Shown here in pieces: positions 49,065 to 61,229 of a stretch of DNA of 64,000 nucleotides. The notes under the pieces were generated by a model. It was not told the origin of the DNA, searched no databases, and saw only the letters and a list, made by a program, of their open reading frames with translations. The translations under genes were made by a program, and so were the position numbers. Within the stretch, counting starts at the first letter, position 1. Every line of letters starts with the position of its first letter. Origin of the DNA: Atriophallophorus winterbourni (Eukaryota > Platyhelminthes > Trematoda > Plagiorchiida > Microphallidae); assembly GCA_013407085.1 (NCBI GenBank), contig JACCGJ010020378.1, positions 1 to 64,000 of the forward strand. Reading direction: 5' to 3'.

Positions 49065-52000
49065 TTACTGTGATGGATGTTTGCAACACATCATTTTGGT
49101 CATCAATCAGCGCCTTTAGTGCTTGACCACAAAATACTACGGGATTCTATGTTTGAACGACGTGGTTCGTCCTACGTACTTATACAACATTGAATATTGT
49201 ATTGTGTGGATTTATAAACAATTTATATCAATTATATAACACTTTCCAATAAATAAATAAATCGGGGTTTGTGAATAACGCTAACATTTCAATAAATTCA
49301 ATCATGTTTATACGGTGTGTTTGATGTACCGCAAGTGCGGTCTGCCCAATGGTGGATGTCCCAATTGTCGTTTACGATAGATAAGATCGTTTGGAATATG
49401 ACCATAATCTGCAAAAAATAAATATCCTGCATATTAAATTATCGTTAATTACACATAAGTATATTGACTACGGGGCATTTAAATTTCTAACGAGGATACT
49501 ATTCCAAATATTAAGACAAACACTTATCCGTTATATTGTTGATAAATATTGGAATCTATATATTGTGGGTTCATGTTTGAGCTGGTTTAGCTGAACGTTC
49601 AACCACAGCTGTATTCCTAAGTAAAAATAGTTTAGCATCCATTCAGCAAGGGCGGCCACAAAGGTTTCAAGCGAATGCTCAGTTTGATGGTTGCCATAAA
49701 AATGTTTTTTTATTCCTTTATTGTAACTACACACGTATCCTACAGTTTGATATATAATTAATCATTCTTGTATAAAAAGGTATTGCAACACTGATTACTA
49801 AATATTCTGCTGTTGGATCGATTTAAACGGGTTCCACTTCCAAGAATATCACTAAATGCATTCTGATTTACAATTCTATTATATATAAATGGTTGCACTG
49901 CAATCATGAAAAACGAATTTTTCTATTTTGTGTGGAAGACGTCTTTTGTCGACATTCTTCAGTTGATGTCATCCACGAACGTACATCACAAGCGCATGGT
50001 GTTTTCATTCTCCGCAGCTTTTCGTCCAATAGAGAAGCTGTTCCATTTGTCAACATCATATGGAAAATAAATCCAAATGTTTAGGATTGAAATGACAGAA
50101 ACTCGAAGGCTAATATGCATGCATTTCTATAACACACACATACGAAATCTGGACTGTAGGATCACGGTCTAAATGCGCTTGAAGTAGCGGAAGTTTAATA
50201 TAAGGAAAGGCCTTTGTATGATCATGTTGGATAAGTTTTTATAATCAATAACGGGCCTATATCGGGAATCGCTTTGTCAGTTCTTCGATTCTAGTTTGAA
50301 TTTTGCTGGCAGTCCTACCTCATCATTAACACCACATTCAACACCAAACGTCTCCGATTCATCTGAAAAAGCAATCCTTCAGTAGCATACACCACACAAC
50401 CATAAATACTTGAGAACAACCAAACTAGGATCAGGTTCATAGACTTGAAATAAAAGTCGAAGTCGTACACGCTAGTTTCTTCATTGCATTCAATGTTATA
50501 CATCGGAAAAAACGTCCATTTAAATTCTTTTGTTAACAAAGGCAAATAAGCATACACTCCAAGATGACGAACTGCAATAAACATGGTATGGTACAATGCA
50601 AATCTGTTGAATTTTTATAATTCATATGGAATATACAACCTCATGTTGAAGAGTAAAATGACAGAGATACGAAGGTCCATATGAATGCATTATTATCACA
50701 AACAAACACCCTAAGCAAGGATTTCCTGCTGTTTGCAGCCAACAGTTATGCGGTGTATGATTAGTATGTCCTTAAGATTATTACTTGAAAGAATCAAAAA
50801 CAATTTGCATTAGTATGACGCGGTTGCATGAGGTGGGTACTAACAACCTGTTCAATCACATTAGCTCACAACGATGTAGAACGTGTATGAAAACATGAAC
50901 ATGAGCAAAACATGGATTGCATTTGAACTCATGATCATGAACAAAAGGCACACTTGCATGCATCTCCATCAATCACACACATTACACGACAGGTTTCGTG
51001 CTGTTTGCACTCATAAGGAAATGACTGAATGATCTTGGACCGCATGCGCTGGAAATTGGTGAAGAAAAATAAATAAAATTGCGCATGCATGCCACTGTTT
51101 TATAATGTTACCTGTCCAATAATGCATTTTGTGATAGGCCACAATTAATTAAACTGTCTTACCATTTTTATAAAAACAATAATTGTTACTATTGGTGTTG
51201 TGCACAGTGAATTGACAACCATAATAAATCAAGTTTTAAATAACACTTTTGCAAGAATGTATTAAGCGCATTATTAATAATCTAACCTAAATCAATTTAT
51301 TCAATGCGAAACATATAGCTGAAGCGATAGTACACTTGGTCGCCACGTTGCAAGCAAAGAAATAATATTTTTATCTCAAGGTTTGAGATACGTTTAACAC
51401 GTTTCTCTTGAAAAGATAAAAGAGTCATACAATCACCAGAGTTTGTTTTCTTGCGCCGTTATATGAACTCGCGCTGCACCTCTGACTAAGACTCAGTGAG
51501 CTATAGCGTTTGCAAGCGGAGCGTGGGTGTCATCATAACTTGTTCGTGCACGCAGAATATTTTGGCAAATGACATGAAGAATAACGGGATTGTGTTCAAT
51601 ATCTATCGTTCATCCATAATGCTGACAAATGTGAGTGCCATCAGTTAGATCAGCTTCAGGATAACGTTTTATTTCTGCAAGAGAGGGTTCCTAGTCAGGA
51701 AAATGTTAATATAATTATGGAATGGTCAACCGTCACCACTAATATTACCCTACCGCTCATCAGCGTATGTTTCGCCTACGTTGTTTCACGTTTTGTGGGA
51801 ATGACCACGATCAGTGGTCGAGATTCCAACGAGTGTTTATCGACGTCACTCTATTAAAAGTGATCTCGGACAAGGTCGGTTTACACAGCGCCCGAAATTC
51901 GTGAACAAAAATAAGTAATGCGCACAATGTTAAGGTTTTTTTGGCGAAAACAAAAATTGTATCAAATAGTATGTATAAGGTGAATAACGCTGTTTGCTAG

Positions 52001-52206
52001 ATTGCTGCATCCACATTAATATCTGCCAGTCTGTAAATGATGATCTTGCTGGTAGATAAAGGTGCCACAATTGTGACGTGCATCACAACGAAATGGATAG
52101 TTTTCTCAATCATAAACTCTGAGCGAACGAACGGATGGTTCAAGATAATACTTGCGCCTTTCAAAATCAGATTAATACATGGTTAGTTAGCTAACGTTGT
52201 TTTGTA

Positions 52207-55200
52207 TCCATTCACAATTTTTTCAATACTATGTTCCATTTTATAATTTAAGATTAAAAGTTATTCGAATCTGTATGAAAGATTATGCATGTCTTGGTAA
52301 TATTTACGGTTGTGTAACATTCACACGAGTCCAATCGGTTAGGCCTTAAGCTTCTTCCTACGGCAGGATCAATTTTTTTGTATCCCACCCGAAATCAATA
52401 AATCATTGTACCGAACATTGTAGCAAATACTCCGTGGTGTACCTTCTATGAATTCCAAGTTGCATTTTAAAAGAACCAGCGTATCGTGGATGAAGATGGT
52501 CGTTCAAAGTTTTTTTGCATGCTTGCTAAGAATAGAGATAAGTTATGATGTGCTATCTTGCAAAAACAGAGAATAAAGTACACTCGCTGAATGTTAGACT
52601 GTTTGAAACATGAATGTTCCTTGTTTTCGTGATCGAATCATGTATACAGAAAGCATTCAACTACTCAGATTTGCACCCTCGGGAACCATGATGAATGGAA
52701 ATTCATATGTTCGATAAAGTAAATACATTTTTGGTTTATTGAATATTGATTCGTTGGCACAATTAAATATATTCTCTCGTTTAACCGCGTTATACGTGGT
52801 AGTTAAGCGGTCGGCAAGAACTAGCAAAAAGTAGCAATGTATTATCGAGTAAAATGTTCAAAGCGATTTTACAAAAAAAGAAGATTTACTGCAACTTCAC
52901 TCGGCAGAACTCGATGAGAGTTCATTATGACAGTCAAAATGAGATTAACTCACCACATTTTTGTGAATATCAGTTATGGTATGTTCGCAAATCATCAGCT
53001 GACGCAAATTGTAGGTCCATAATTAGAAATTTATTTGATTTTATTCATTTCACAGTTACCGGAACCAAATCAAGAAAACAAAGTAAGTATTGAGAATGAA
53101 TTTGTAAATTGCAAATCTAAAATTCTTTATTGATTACCAATGTGTCAACTTGTAAACTACGGTGATATAAGGCTGGTACAACGAAAACTGTGCTAGCCAC
53201 AAGCTTGTGTTTATTCGATATTTCACGTCATACACACATAATTAACTTACAGTTTTTGACTACTGAATATCTCCCAGTAAAATACCTAATGTTTTATCTA
53301 TGAGGCTGATATAACTTAAGGGCTTACACATTGAATTCGACTGTGTCTCAATCGCAACTTAACGGAAGTGAACATTTTGGCCTTGTGAGTTTGTTTTACG
53401 TGGAACAAACCACAAAAATTATTACTCAGCACTCTAGTTGCATTTTTGGCCATAAACACATTCACAGAAAAAAACATACATCTTTATCCCATGGATCTAC
53501 ATGTGTCGTCCCATCAAACGTACCCACGATACCACAGATCTGAGTTTTGGTATTGTTTTGTCTTATCTGAGAAAGCAATAATGCATATTGGTTTTCCGAG
53601 CGCAATATATTTTCATTGAAAACATTGATTATTCATAGCTGTTATTAAAGGTGAACGAATTTGAATTTTATAGCAAAATAACATATCAACAAATTTTAAC
53701 GCGGATTTATTCCTTTCTCCTGAGGAGAATCAGACAGCTTTATCTTATAAAACATTGAGAGAAAAAATGTGCACTTTTCTCGATCAATATAAATTTCATA
53801 AGCAAATCGCTTGCATTGTTTCGTTGTCCAAGACGTTAGTGTATTAGTCACACACGCACTGTCTAATGCGTAGTACATCTATTCTGTCCACAATCGTCGG
53901 TATTGTGGCTTACATTTCTCACATGGAAAACTTCAACGGCAACAGTGCCGTTTATCTACTGGTTGAATGGATGAGAACATGGATTGGGGATACAAATTGT
54001 TTTGGAAAGATGTATCAAAAAATAAGCGTCTCCATGCTGGTTTACTTATATATGATCGTTCACAAAACTAACTTTTATCATAACTTTAAAAAATCAGCGT
54101 GCAAAAGGTCTCCCACCTCAAGACGTAAACAATACCGTGTGTTTTGAGAAATTGCACAATATTACTAATCTTGGAATAACCACTTTTCAATCAATCAAGT
54201 TTCTCAGGACATGGGTATGAGGTTAATCTCATTGATTTTAATACCAATAAAGGCATGAAGAGTTACATATACTTCACCGTTTCTCTACTGTATATAGGCA
54301 TGCGGATTACGACCTTTCGGTCAGTAAGTGCAAAAGGAGTGACGCAAGTGTTTACCTTTGAAATGAACGCAGATTCAGATATGTTTTCAAGACCATGACA
54401 TTGATAGTAAGATCTTCGCATGCCCGACTCTATATTTATATAGTATAAAACGAAAGCTTTTGTGCGAGAAAACACTACGGAATTAAGGAAAAAATGCGAA
54501 ACTTCAGATAGATAGATTCAAATATAAGAACAACGGAGGATTGATGAACCCGGTAAACCCTCCCCTATCTTACAAAACCTCATTTGGAAATTTGATCGGG
54601 TTCCGTATATTTCAAGATTATTATCCGGCGCATTCTCCGCGCAACTTCAAAGCACGCCACAGATCATCTTGCATTATTTTTGAATGAATCACGACGTGCG
54701 GTTGGAATTTCTATCACCGATACTTTTGGATATAGGTTTCATAGTATTATCAGATCAATGTTATTTCCATATATTTATCTAAAGTTAGCTAGGACCAATT
54801 TACTCTTACAGCATGTAAGTATCTACGGCGGATCGTGACATGTGTGCAGTATTATTGAATTTTGTGATCTTCATTCGTTCATTAATTTGTTTCTGTGGAT
54901 CAGCTCTCAGATTTAGCCAACTTTTTTAAAACTGACAGGAGATACACAAAACGCAGCATGTGAAGTAGCAAATTTCTCAAAGGAATACTGACAACAAACT
55001 GTGCTGTATTGATATTGTTACTGCTTCACGTATATTTTAATCCCGATGAAATGAAATATCGTGGTTTCTGTGTGTGATAAAAATGCATGCTAATGAGCAT
55101 TTTTTAGACAATCTATCGTTCAACTATCATGAGTTAACTGTGAGAAAGTGGTTACTAGTAAACAAGTTTATAATTGAGTCCAGCTGCTGCATGGGTTTTG

Positions 55201-56310
55201 TAAAACAAAACACGATATTCAACCACCGAATCACATAGTGATTTGTGGTCAAGCACTCAAGGCGCTCAAAGATGATCAATCTGAGAACCAAACGAGGGTT
55301 GGCCAGATTCGATGAGTTTTGAGCAATAAAAGCCGTAAAAAGCATTTTGAGTTTAGAGCTGAAATTATACATAATAATGGATTTATTTAAAAGTCCATAT
55401 GAAGATGAGAACATACAGTTAACCTGTAACACATATAAAAATCGGATAATATAATCTTTAATACCAGCAGACAAATATGAACATCTCGGCAGATCATTCG
55501 ACGCCAACGTTATATATCTTCCAATGTTTCTCGCGCAGCGCTCTGTTTATGAAGACTTCACATTTGTAAAACGGATAGTCATTTCCATGTCTCACCTAAA
55601 CACCTCTGACATGAAAATGGTAATGAGGGCAAAACCGTCTGTTCATCTGAAACCATCGGTTTACAATGCGATCGTTCATGCACAAATTTCGAAAAACGTG
55701 TTTAGTGTAATTTGTAACAAATTTAACTAATCGAGCGAGAAACTGTTTTCTAATAGACCGAGATACGTCCAAGTATAATAGTCGAAACTTCGTACGGTGA
55801 TTTGTTCCGAAACCATCAGACCTACTTTCATAACACGTTTGGTTCGCCACCCAGGATCCTCAAATTTTTGTTAAGCACGTACACTGAACAAATTAATGAT
55901 ACTTTGAAATGGATATTTAAATTGATCTATGCAAGGTTACTTTACTGAGTTTATTTCTAGAATCTACGTAAATTTTACTGTTGGAAATATGATTGACGTT
56001 TCGTGAACCTAAGGAGAGCAACCAGCGTAGTCATATCTTTATTAGCGATTTAGAGGATGTTTCCGCGAAGGAGGTCGCCAAACAACAACAGCACAACAAC
56101 AAACAATTGCTTTTATAGCTCAAACGAAAGCAACGCGGTAGTGTGTAGCTACAAATTTCTTCAGTATACCCCAGTCATCAAGCAATAATGATGATCGACC
56201 AAAACTTTAAAACTCACTTTCAATTTGAGTGTGATGATAGAAATATTCAGAAATTCTTAGAGACGGTACAGTGACGTCAGAAGATGCCGCTTAAACACTG
56301 CCTGATAAAT
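52207..56310 (+). repeat. 9.8-kb tandem repeat, copy 3 (truncated)
   Basis: Follows copy 2 closely to about 55.0 kb, then is more diverged, has a ~280-bp deletion at about 55285 (joining ATCAATCTGA to GAACCAAACG), and leaves the homology at about 56310 (GCCTGATAAATTTAATC). Confidence 0.85.
53056..53082 (+). CDS. 27-nt micro-exon B3
   Basis: Same sequence as B2 (TGTKSRKQ), acceptor TTTATTCATTTCACAG, donor GTAAGTAT. It sits 9807 bp after B2. Confidence 0.6.
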
Positions 56311-57160
56311 TTAATCTGAACCATTGTCGTGTGAAGATAATGAAACCTTAAATCTAGAAAAAGGTTCAAATAACTACAATGACTCGGGGTTTCATGTGGT
56401 GGGATCATTACACACCCAAAATATTTCATCGTTACATAAATTGTGTATATTCTAATGCGCTGTGTATTTTGAACAAACTACCGTTTTAGGCCATTTATAC
56501 CGACGTTCATTCGCGCCACCTTTGAACAAACGAAAACACCTGAAAAACAAATAACCGAAACATATATTTTCGATCGATATGTCTTCTGTCCTTGTCAGAA
56601 TTAAAATTCCTTTCTTACAAGGACGCAAACGTTACAGTAGGGATATTTAACTGTTATAAATTTTTTAGGCAATCCTGGTTTTAGCCTCAATTGTCCTTCG
56701 AAACAAATGAAATGCATTGTGTAAATCGAGGAAAGCGAAACACAGAACTTAACGTCGGTTGATTAACTAATTAATTTTTACATTCGCTTTGAGGTAGAAC
56801 CGAACATTGTTGGGTCTTAAATTTTGTTTTTGATCTTTTTCAAATTAAAGAGCATTATTATTCTTTGCATCAAATTAGATATAGCAATTGGTTTAAAAAA
56901 TGCAGTGTTTTGGATTTCGATTAGGACAAATCACCAATAAGAGATCGGGGTAAATTTACTACAAGGAAGTAACAACAAGTAATTGTTTCACAGTACCTCA
57001 TTGCTGATACTGGAAAACGCAATGAAACTTAACTGGATTCAACAAAATTTCAAGATAATTTTTTTCCGTTGATTATTCCATAACATTATAACACATATCT
57101 GTAGACTTAATTTTTAATGTCATCAATTCGACAACTTACGATCGTTACATATATTACGTT
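56310..57160. other. Unrepeated AT-rich stretch
   Basis: No long ORF, no splice-bounded candidate and no match to other parts of the window that I can see. Confidence 0.5.
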
Positions 57161-57470
57161 GTATTTTGCCAACATGCTTCACATGTGTGGCTGATGACAC
57201 CAGTTGGTTCAGAAATGGTTATGATTTGATTCAAAGGTTCCGAAAAACATATTTTTGGTTTGACTAATAATTTCTCCCATTGAAACTTTATTCTCGCAAT
57301 CTGCTATCTTATGAGGTGTTTGAGAGGTTTCAGTGTCGATAGTCTAGATAACAAACTCGATACTTATAAGAACAAATTTGTTAGTTTATCTCAACATCAT
57401 TCAAATGTATGTGTAAGCAAAGAGAGCTTCCTACATTGTTTCAAGCGCATGCGAATCCTGATCCTACTCT

Positions 57471-57512
57471 CCCTTCCTGATGAGTGTGAACAGCACGAAA
57501 CCGGTAGTGGGG
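57471..57512 (+). ncRNA. Hammerhead ribozyme-like motif, best canonical core
   Basis: CTGATGA 57477-57483 followed by G, stem II GTG/CAC (plus a possible T-G pair) with a GAACA loop, and C before GAAA 57497-57500, so the conserved G10.1-C11.1 pair is present. Then the palindrome ACCGGT and GTA ending at 57506. Stem I pairs CCCTTC 57471-57476 with GTGGGG 57507-57512 (five of six, one wobble). It lies in a lone ~110-bp remnant of the ~240-bp unit. Of all copies this fits the hammerhead consensus best. Confidence 0.7.
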
Positions 57513-60032
57513 TGTTTTGTGACGGAAAAGAATGCAAATGAATATTTTATTTTACATTAATATTAACATGGTTAGGTTTTATCAGATTATAACCTGTAAA
57601 ATATTGTTATTGGTAAAAAACCTCATTCTGTGATCTCCGATCAATTATATAGCCGCTCAAGTGAATCAAGGTTAGTAGATATTATTTTGTTTTCCCCTTC
57701 AATGTATCTAACATTCTTCCAATAGAGTTTGGTTCCGGAGCTTAACTGTAACGTTTCGCGTTTACTTATGAGGCTGCTATAAACAAGTGGGCTAGTATTC
57801 ACGTCTGATTTTGAGAACACCAAACGATAAATTTTGTTAAAAATTCAAGATCTAAATGCGATATTCACAGTTAAAGGGTCAATTGTCTTTGCAACATTAC
57901 ACGTATTTATGTGGATGTGTTCATGTCTTCACCAATTCTAAGCAGTAACTTCCAAATTCAACAGTATAACAGTGAATTTAAACACCTTTAATTAATAATT
58001 CGTAAAGGTATTCTATTTTGAATGCTGGTCCTATTACGTATAGAAGACAAAATAGAATATCTGGTGTTAGAAGTATTTCTATAAACACTTTGTATTTGAG
58101 GATACGCTTGTCATACATTATTCTGTGTGAGAGGACCTAAGCCCAATCGTCTACACCGCTCAACGCATTTTATATTCAAAACGCCTTTGACATGCTCAAA
58201 CTTTAGATTGTATAAACAGTAAATAACAACATATTATTTGAGGCCATTGTTTTCATGTGTGAGCAGATCAAATCAGAGTGAAAGCTCCTCTAAAATCCTT
58301 CAGGATTTGGCGTAACATGTATAGAAGAAGCATCATATTGTAAATTGTTTTCAAATCTACCGCAAACCGGATACCTAGGTTCATCTGTTTAGTTGTAAAA
58401 CCTTGACATTGATCATCAAGCTAGTACAAGTGTGAAATTTCGTCATTGTATACAACCTTAATAATTTTAGGAATTGTATATTTTAAAAGGATTTTATTTT
58501 AAGAAGCCCGTTTGTGAAATGCATTCAGGTTGTTTTGTAGTAAAACACAATTAGCAATACTGCTAACTCGCCTAAATGTTTAAGATTATTAGCGAACAGA
58601 AACATGTTATGGTCATTATAAATACGTACATCGTTCATGCGGTTTAGGAAGCAAATACGCTTCAATCCTTATGGAATGCCATAAGTTATATTCAATTGTT
58701 GCAAAATTGAATCCTTTATGAAACTATTTTTCGATTGTTGAAGTAATTTCAAATGCTATAAATTCGGTTTTCAAAAACGACTCTGTTTCATTACCTGAGT
58801 CGAGTGAAAATTATTATAAATTACTAGAAAATATTCAAGAGAGATTTTTTTGGGACGCGGCTTATGGAAAAACGTGATTGTGTAGGTTATAATTTGTAAT
58901 GTTAGGCTCGCGAGAATAACTCATTTATGGTCTATGATTAAAGGAGGGATGAATGTGTTATCAAATAGTGGATGCACTATTAATAATTCCTGTTGGTCTA
59001 TCTTCTGTGTGAATTTTACATTGTCTAGAAGATCTCACTCGATTCGTTTATTCGCTTATGAGACATTCTCTCATATATTATATAAGCAAATTAGTTATAG
59101 ACGAGAGTTCAGAAATAATAAAAAAATGTTGACGGAATATAGTCATTTTAATAATAGGCAGACGCTTTTAAGCAAAAAACAAACTAACTAATATATATCA
59201 TCTAGTCATCTGCCTACTGAATTCACTACGAAGTAGATGATAAGACCGAATATAATTGAGGATCTATGGTAATCTAAAAACCGAAATAATTTAGCAAAAT
59301 GTGCATTAATGTTTGCATTGTATAACTGTTATCCGCTTCCCGAATTACCTAATAAATGCATGTAAATTTTAATTAAGGTAGGTAGAATTTAGTGACTAAT
59401 TATTTTGTTCAGCATCATTTTTATGCATTTCATACGAACCGACTGAACATAGCAAACGTATTTTCATAAACTTTGTGGCTCGACTTTCTTTCTAAAAATT
59501 TATTTGAGTTACTGTAGACGAAGCGATTACCTTCTTTGAATGAAATCAAACATTTTCTTCACCAGTGCGAATTTTAAAGCAGCTGATTAGTGCCTAGCTA
59601 CAGTAGTGTTTTGAGAAAAAGATCGTAATCTAAACCAACTTCTTGATATTCATTTTGAATTCCATTTGTAAAACACAGTGTCAAAATTTATTTAATTTTA
59701 GTGAGAACTGCTAAGCTTATTCTTGATTCAGATGTATAACAAACTTAAATATATGATGCACGGCTTGGTGCACAGGATGGCGAACCTGAACACATCGTGT
59801 TTATTGTATGTTGCAAGTGGAGCCCAGAAGTTAACTAACTTAAAATTATAACGGCGGTAGACATGTAAATATTAAGTTAGGACGTGAAACTATGTGAGAC
59901 ATCTAGGGTTTCATTATCAACGGAGAGAAATGGACGTGAAATACAAATACACCCAGGCAATCTTTGTGGGTTATCAACAACTTTAATTTTCTGATGAATG
60001 ACACTTATGCCTGATATCAATATTCCTGTCAG

Positions 60033-60268
60033 ATCTACATTATTTGAGTGTTTCGTGTGGAACCTCAGAGCTTTGTAGTTTTGATAATTTAGTATTATGT
60101 ATAGCATGTTTAATTTTGGTCAGTATGTTTATTATTATGAAAAAGCCCAAAGGGTTTAGAGTTCTTTTCACTGTCTGTCCAATGACTGAGATGATATTTA
60201 AATTGACAGGTTTACCAATCAGGCAAATATATTTAATCGAACGGACCAAGATGAATAATTTATTTTAG
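60033..60268 (+). CDS. Candidate last exon with membrane segment
   Basis: After the acceptor TCAATATTCCTGTCAG (ending 60032) the family phase stays open for 77 codons to TAG at 60266-60268. It encodes a Cys-containing stretch, a hydrophobic helix (LVLCIACLILVSMFII) and a basic tail starting MKKPKG, the order expected of a type I membrane anchor with cytoplasmic tail. It would be an alternative end to the exon at 60484. Not recognised as a known family, and no second copy exists in the window to test conservation. Confidence 0.4.
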
Positions 60269-60483
60269 AACTCGTAGATCTATTTAAACAATGTCACACA
60301 ATACGTGGATAATGTACTTCCTAATTTAAGCAGGTACGACCAGATAAATGTTAATTTTATAAATACTTATTCTACTATCAAAACATTTTTGTCAGACCTG
60401 ATTCACATGTTTCATAATACTAAAATGCGTTTTTATAGCAAAGTAAGCAATGATTTATTGAAGCAAATTATATTTGATTCCAG

Positions 60484-60695
60484 CCGCAACGTCAACCAAT
60501 AAAATGCCAAAGTTTAGAAACAGTGTACTATCTTCGATACCATATGTTGAAGGTAAATTCCTTTCTTCACTTTCGGATGACATTTTAATTCATAAGCCAA
60601 ATAAACTGATTGAAATTGGTTGTTTTAGTTATTTAATAATTTTGTTAACACTATTCAACATTCCATTTTTATTACTCTATTGCAAAAGGAATTAA
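60484..60695 (+). CDS. Last coding exon with C-terminal membrane anchor
   Basis: Acceptor TATTTGATTCCAG (ending 60483). In the family phase the frame is open for 69 codons to TAA at 60693-60695. The middle part DDILIHKPNKLIEI matches the last exons at 3568 and 11104; it is followed here by a hydrophobic helix (YLIILLTLFNIPFLLLY) and CKRN. The place of the 39-44-nt intron of the other copies is here 24 in-frame coding bases, with GG where they have the acceptor AG. This suggests the full-length end of the gene family: a protein anchored by its C-terminus. Confidence 0.55.
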
Positions 60696-60699
60696 AACG

Positions 60700-61229
60700 T
60701 TGTGTGAATTGCTAGAAGTCACTTAAATTATACCAAATTGTCTAAGCAATATGAATGATGATACTGACCGTATTGTCTTCATCTGATGACTGCAATCAGT
60801 AGAGAAGCGGTCAGGTTGTGCATGCGACCGAAATGCACTGAATATGTTTTAAAGCCCCCGTATTAAATCTGTCAAAATATGTTTGTAGACGAGGCACATT
60901 TGGATATAAATGGCAGCCTTACCCCACAGTTGCAATCAATTTCAAACTATTTGCCAGTGGACCTAGATCATATCATCCTTATCATTTTGGCGCAAACAAC
61001 AAGAAAAGCGGTAATGAAGAATGTGTGATTTAAAACGTAAAGTCTTCATACTTCTTAATATCTGTTCAATCTCATGGATTAAACTCATCTTCACGTGTGT
61101 GTGTAAAAGTGCTAGAACATTATGATTTTCAAACCGTGGTCTGCAATTTCAAGTGTGTTTATCGTTTATCCACTGTTTGAAATTATTCGCATCCTGATTG
61201 TACTGCCTTCACAAGACGAGTGAATGCCA
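60700..61229. other. Intergenic or intronic; faint ~240-bp unit traces
   Basis: CTGATGACTGCAATCAG at about 60782 and GTTTATCCACTGTTTGAA at about 61165 resemble parts of the ~240-bp unit. No coding sequence seen. Confidence 0.45.

Larger units (their letters stand above)
47465..49220 (+). repeat. ~240-bp tandem array R7
   Basis: Copy of R6 carried by copy 2. Single-base deletions relative to R6 are scattered through it (for example GAGGGAAAC against GAAGGGAAAC near 48070), as expected for non-coding sequence. Confidence 0.9.
42400..52207 (+). repeat. 9.8-kb tandem repeat, copy 2
   Basis: Offset from copy 1 is 9827 at exon B and about 9806 in the second half. Its first part (to about 45.2 kb) is near-identical to copy 3, its second part to copy 1, which fixes the most recent duplication as 35.4-45.2 into 45.2-55.0 kb. 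Confidence 0.9.
57160..60700 (+). repeat. Old, diverged copy of the 3' module (2.1-3.6 kb)
   Basis: Patches match in order: GACAACTTACGATCGTTA at about 57130, AATCGTCTACACCGCTCA at 58146, GTTCATGCGGTTTAGGAAGC at 58633, GATTTATTGAAGCAAAT at 60453 and the last exon at 60560. Much longer than the copies at 2.1 and 9.7 kb, with large insertions between patches. Confidence 0.7.

Noticed and set aside
60396..60442. Possible exon between TTTTTGTCAG and GTAAGC just before the last exon
   Set aside because: 47 nt is not a multiple of three, it leaves the wrong phase for 60484, and the copies at 3.4 and 10.95 kb do not keep the donor.
60782..60830. CTGATGA near 60.78 kb as a further hammerhead
   Set aside because: The following bases give AGAAGC rather than a stem II closed by GAAA, and stem I arms do not pair.
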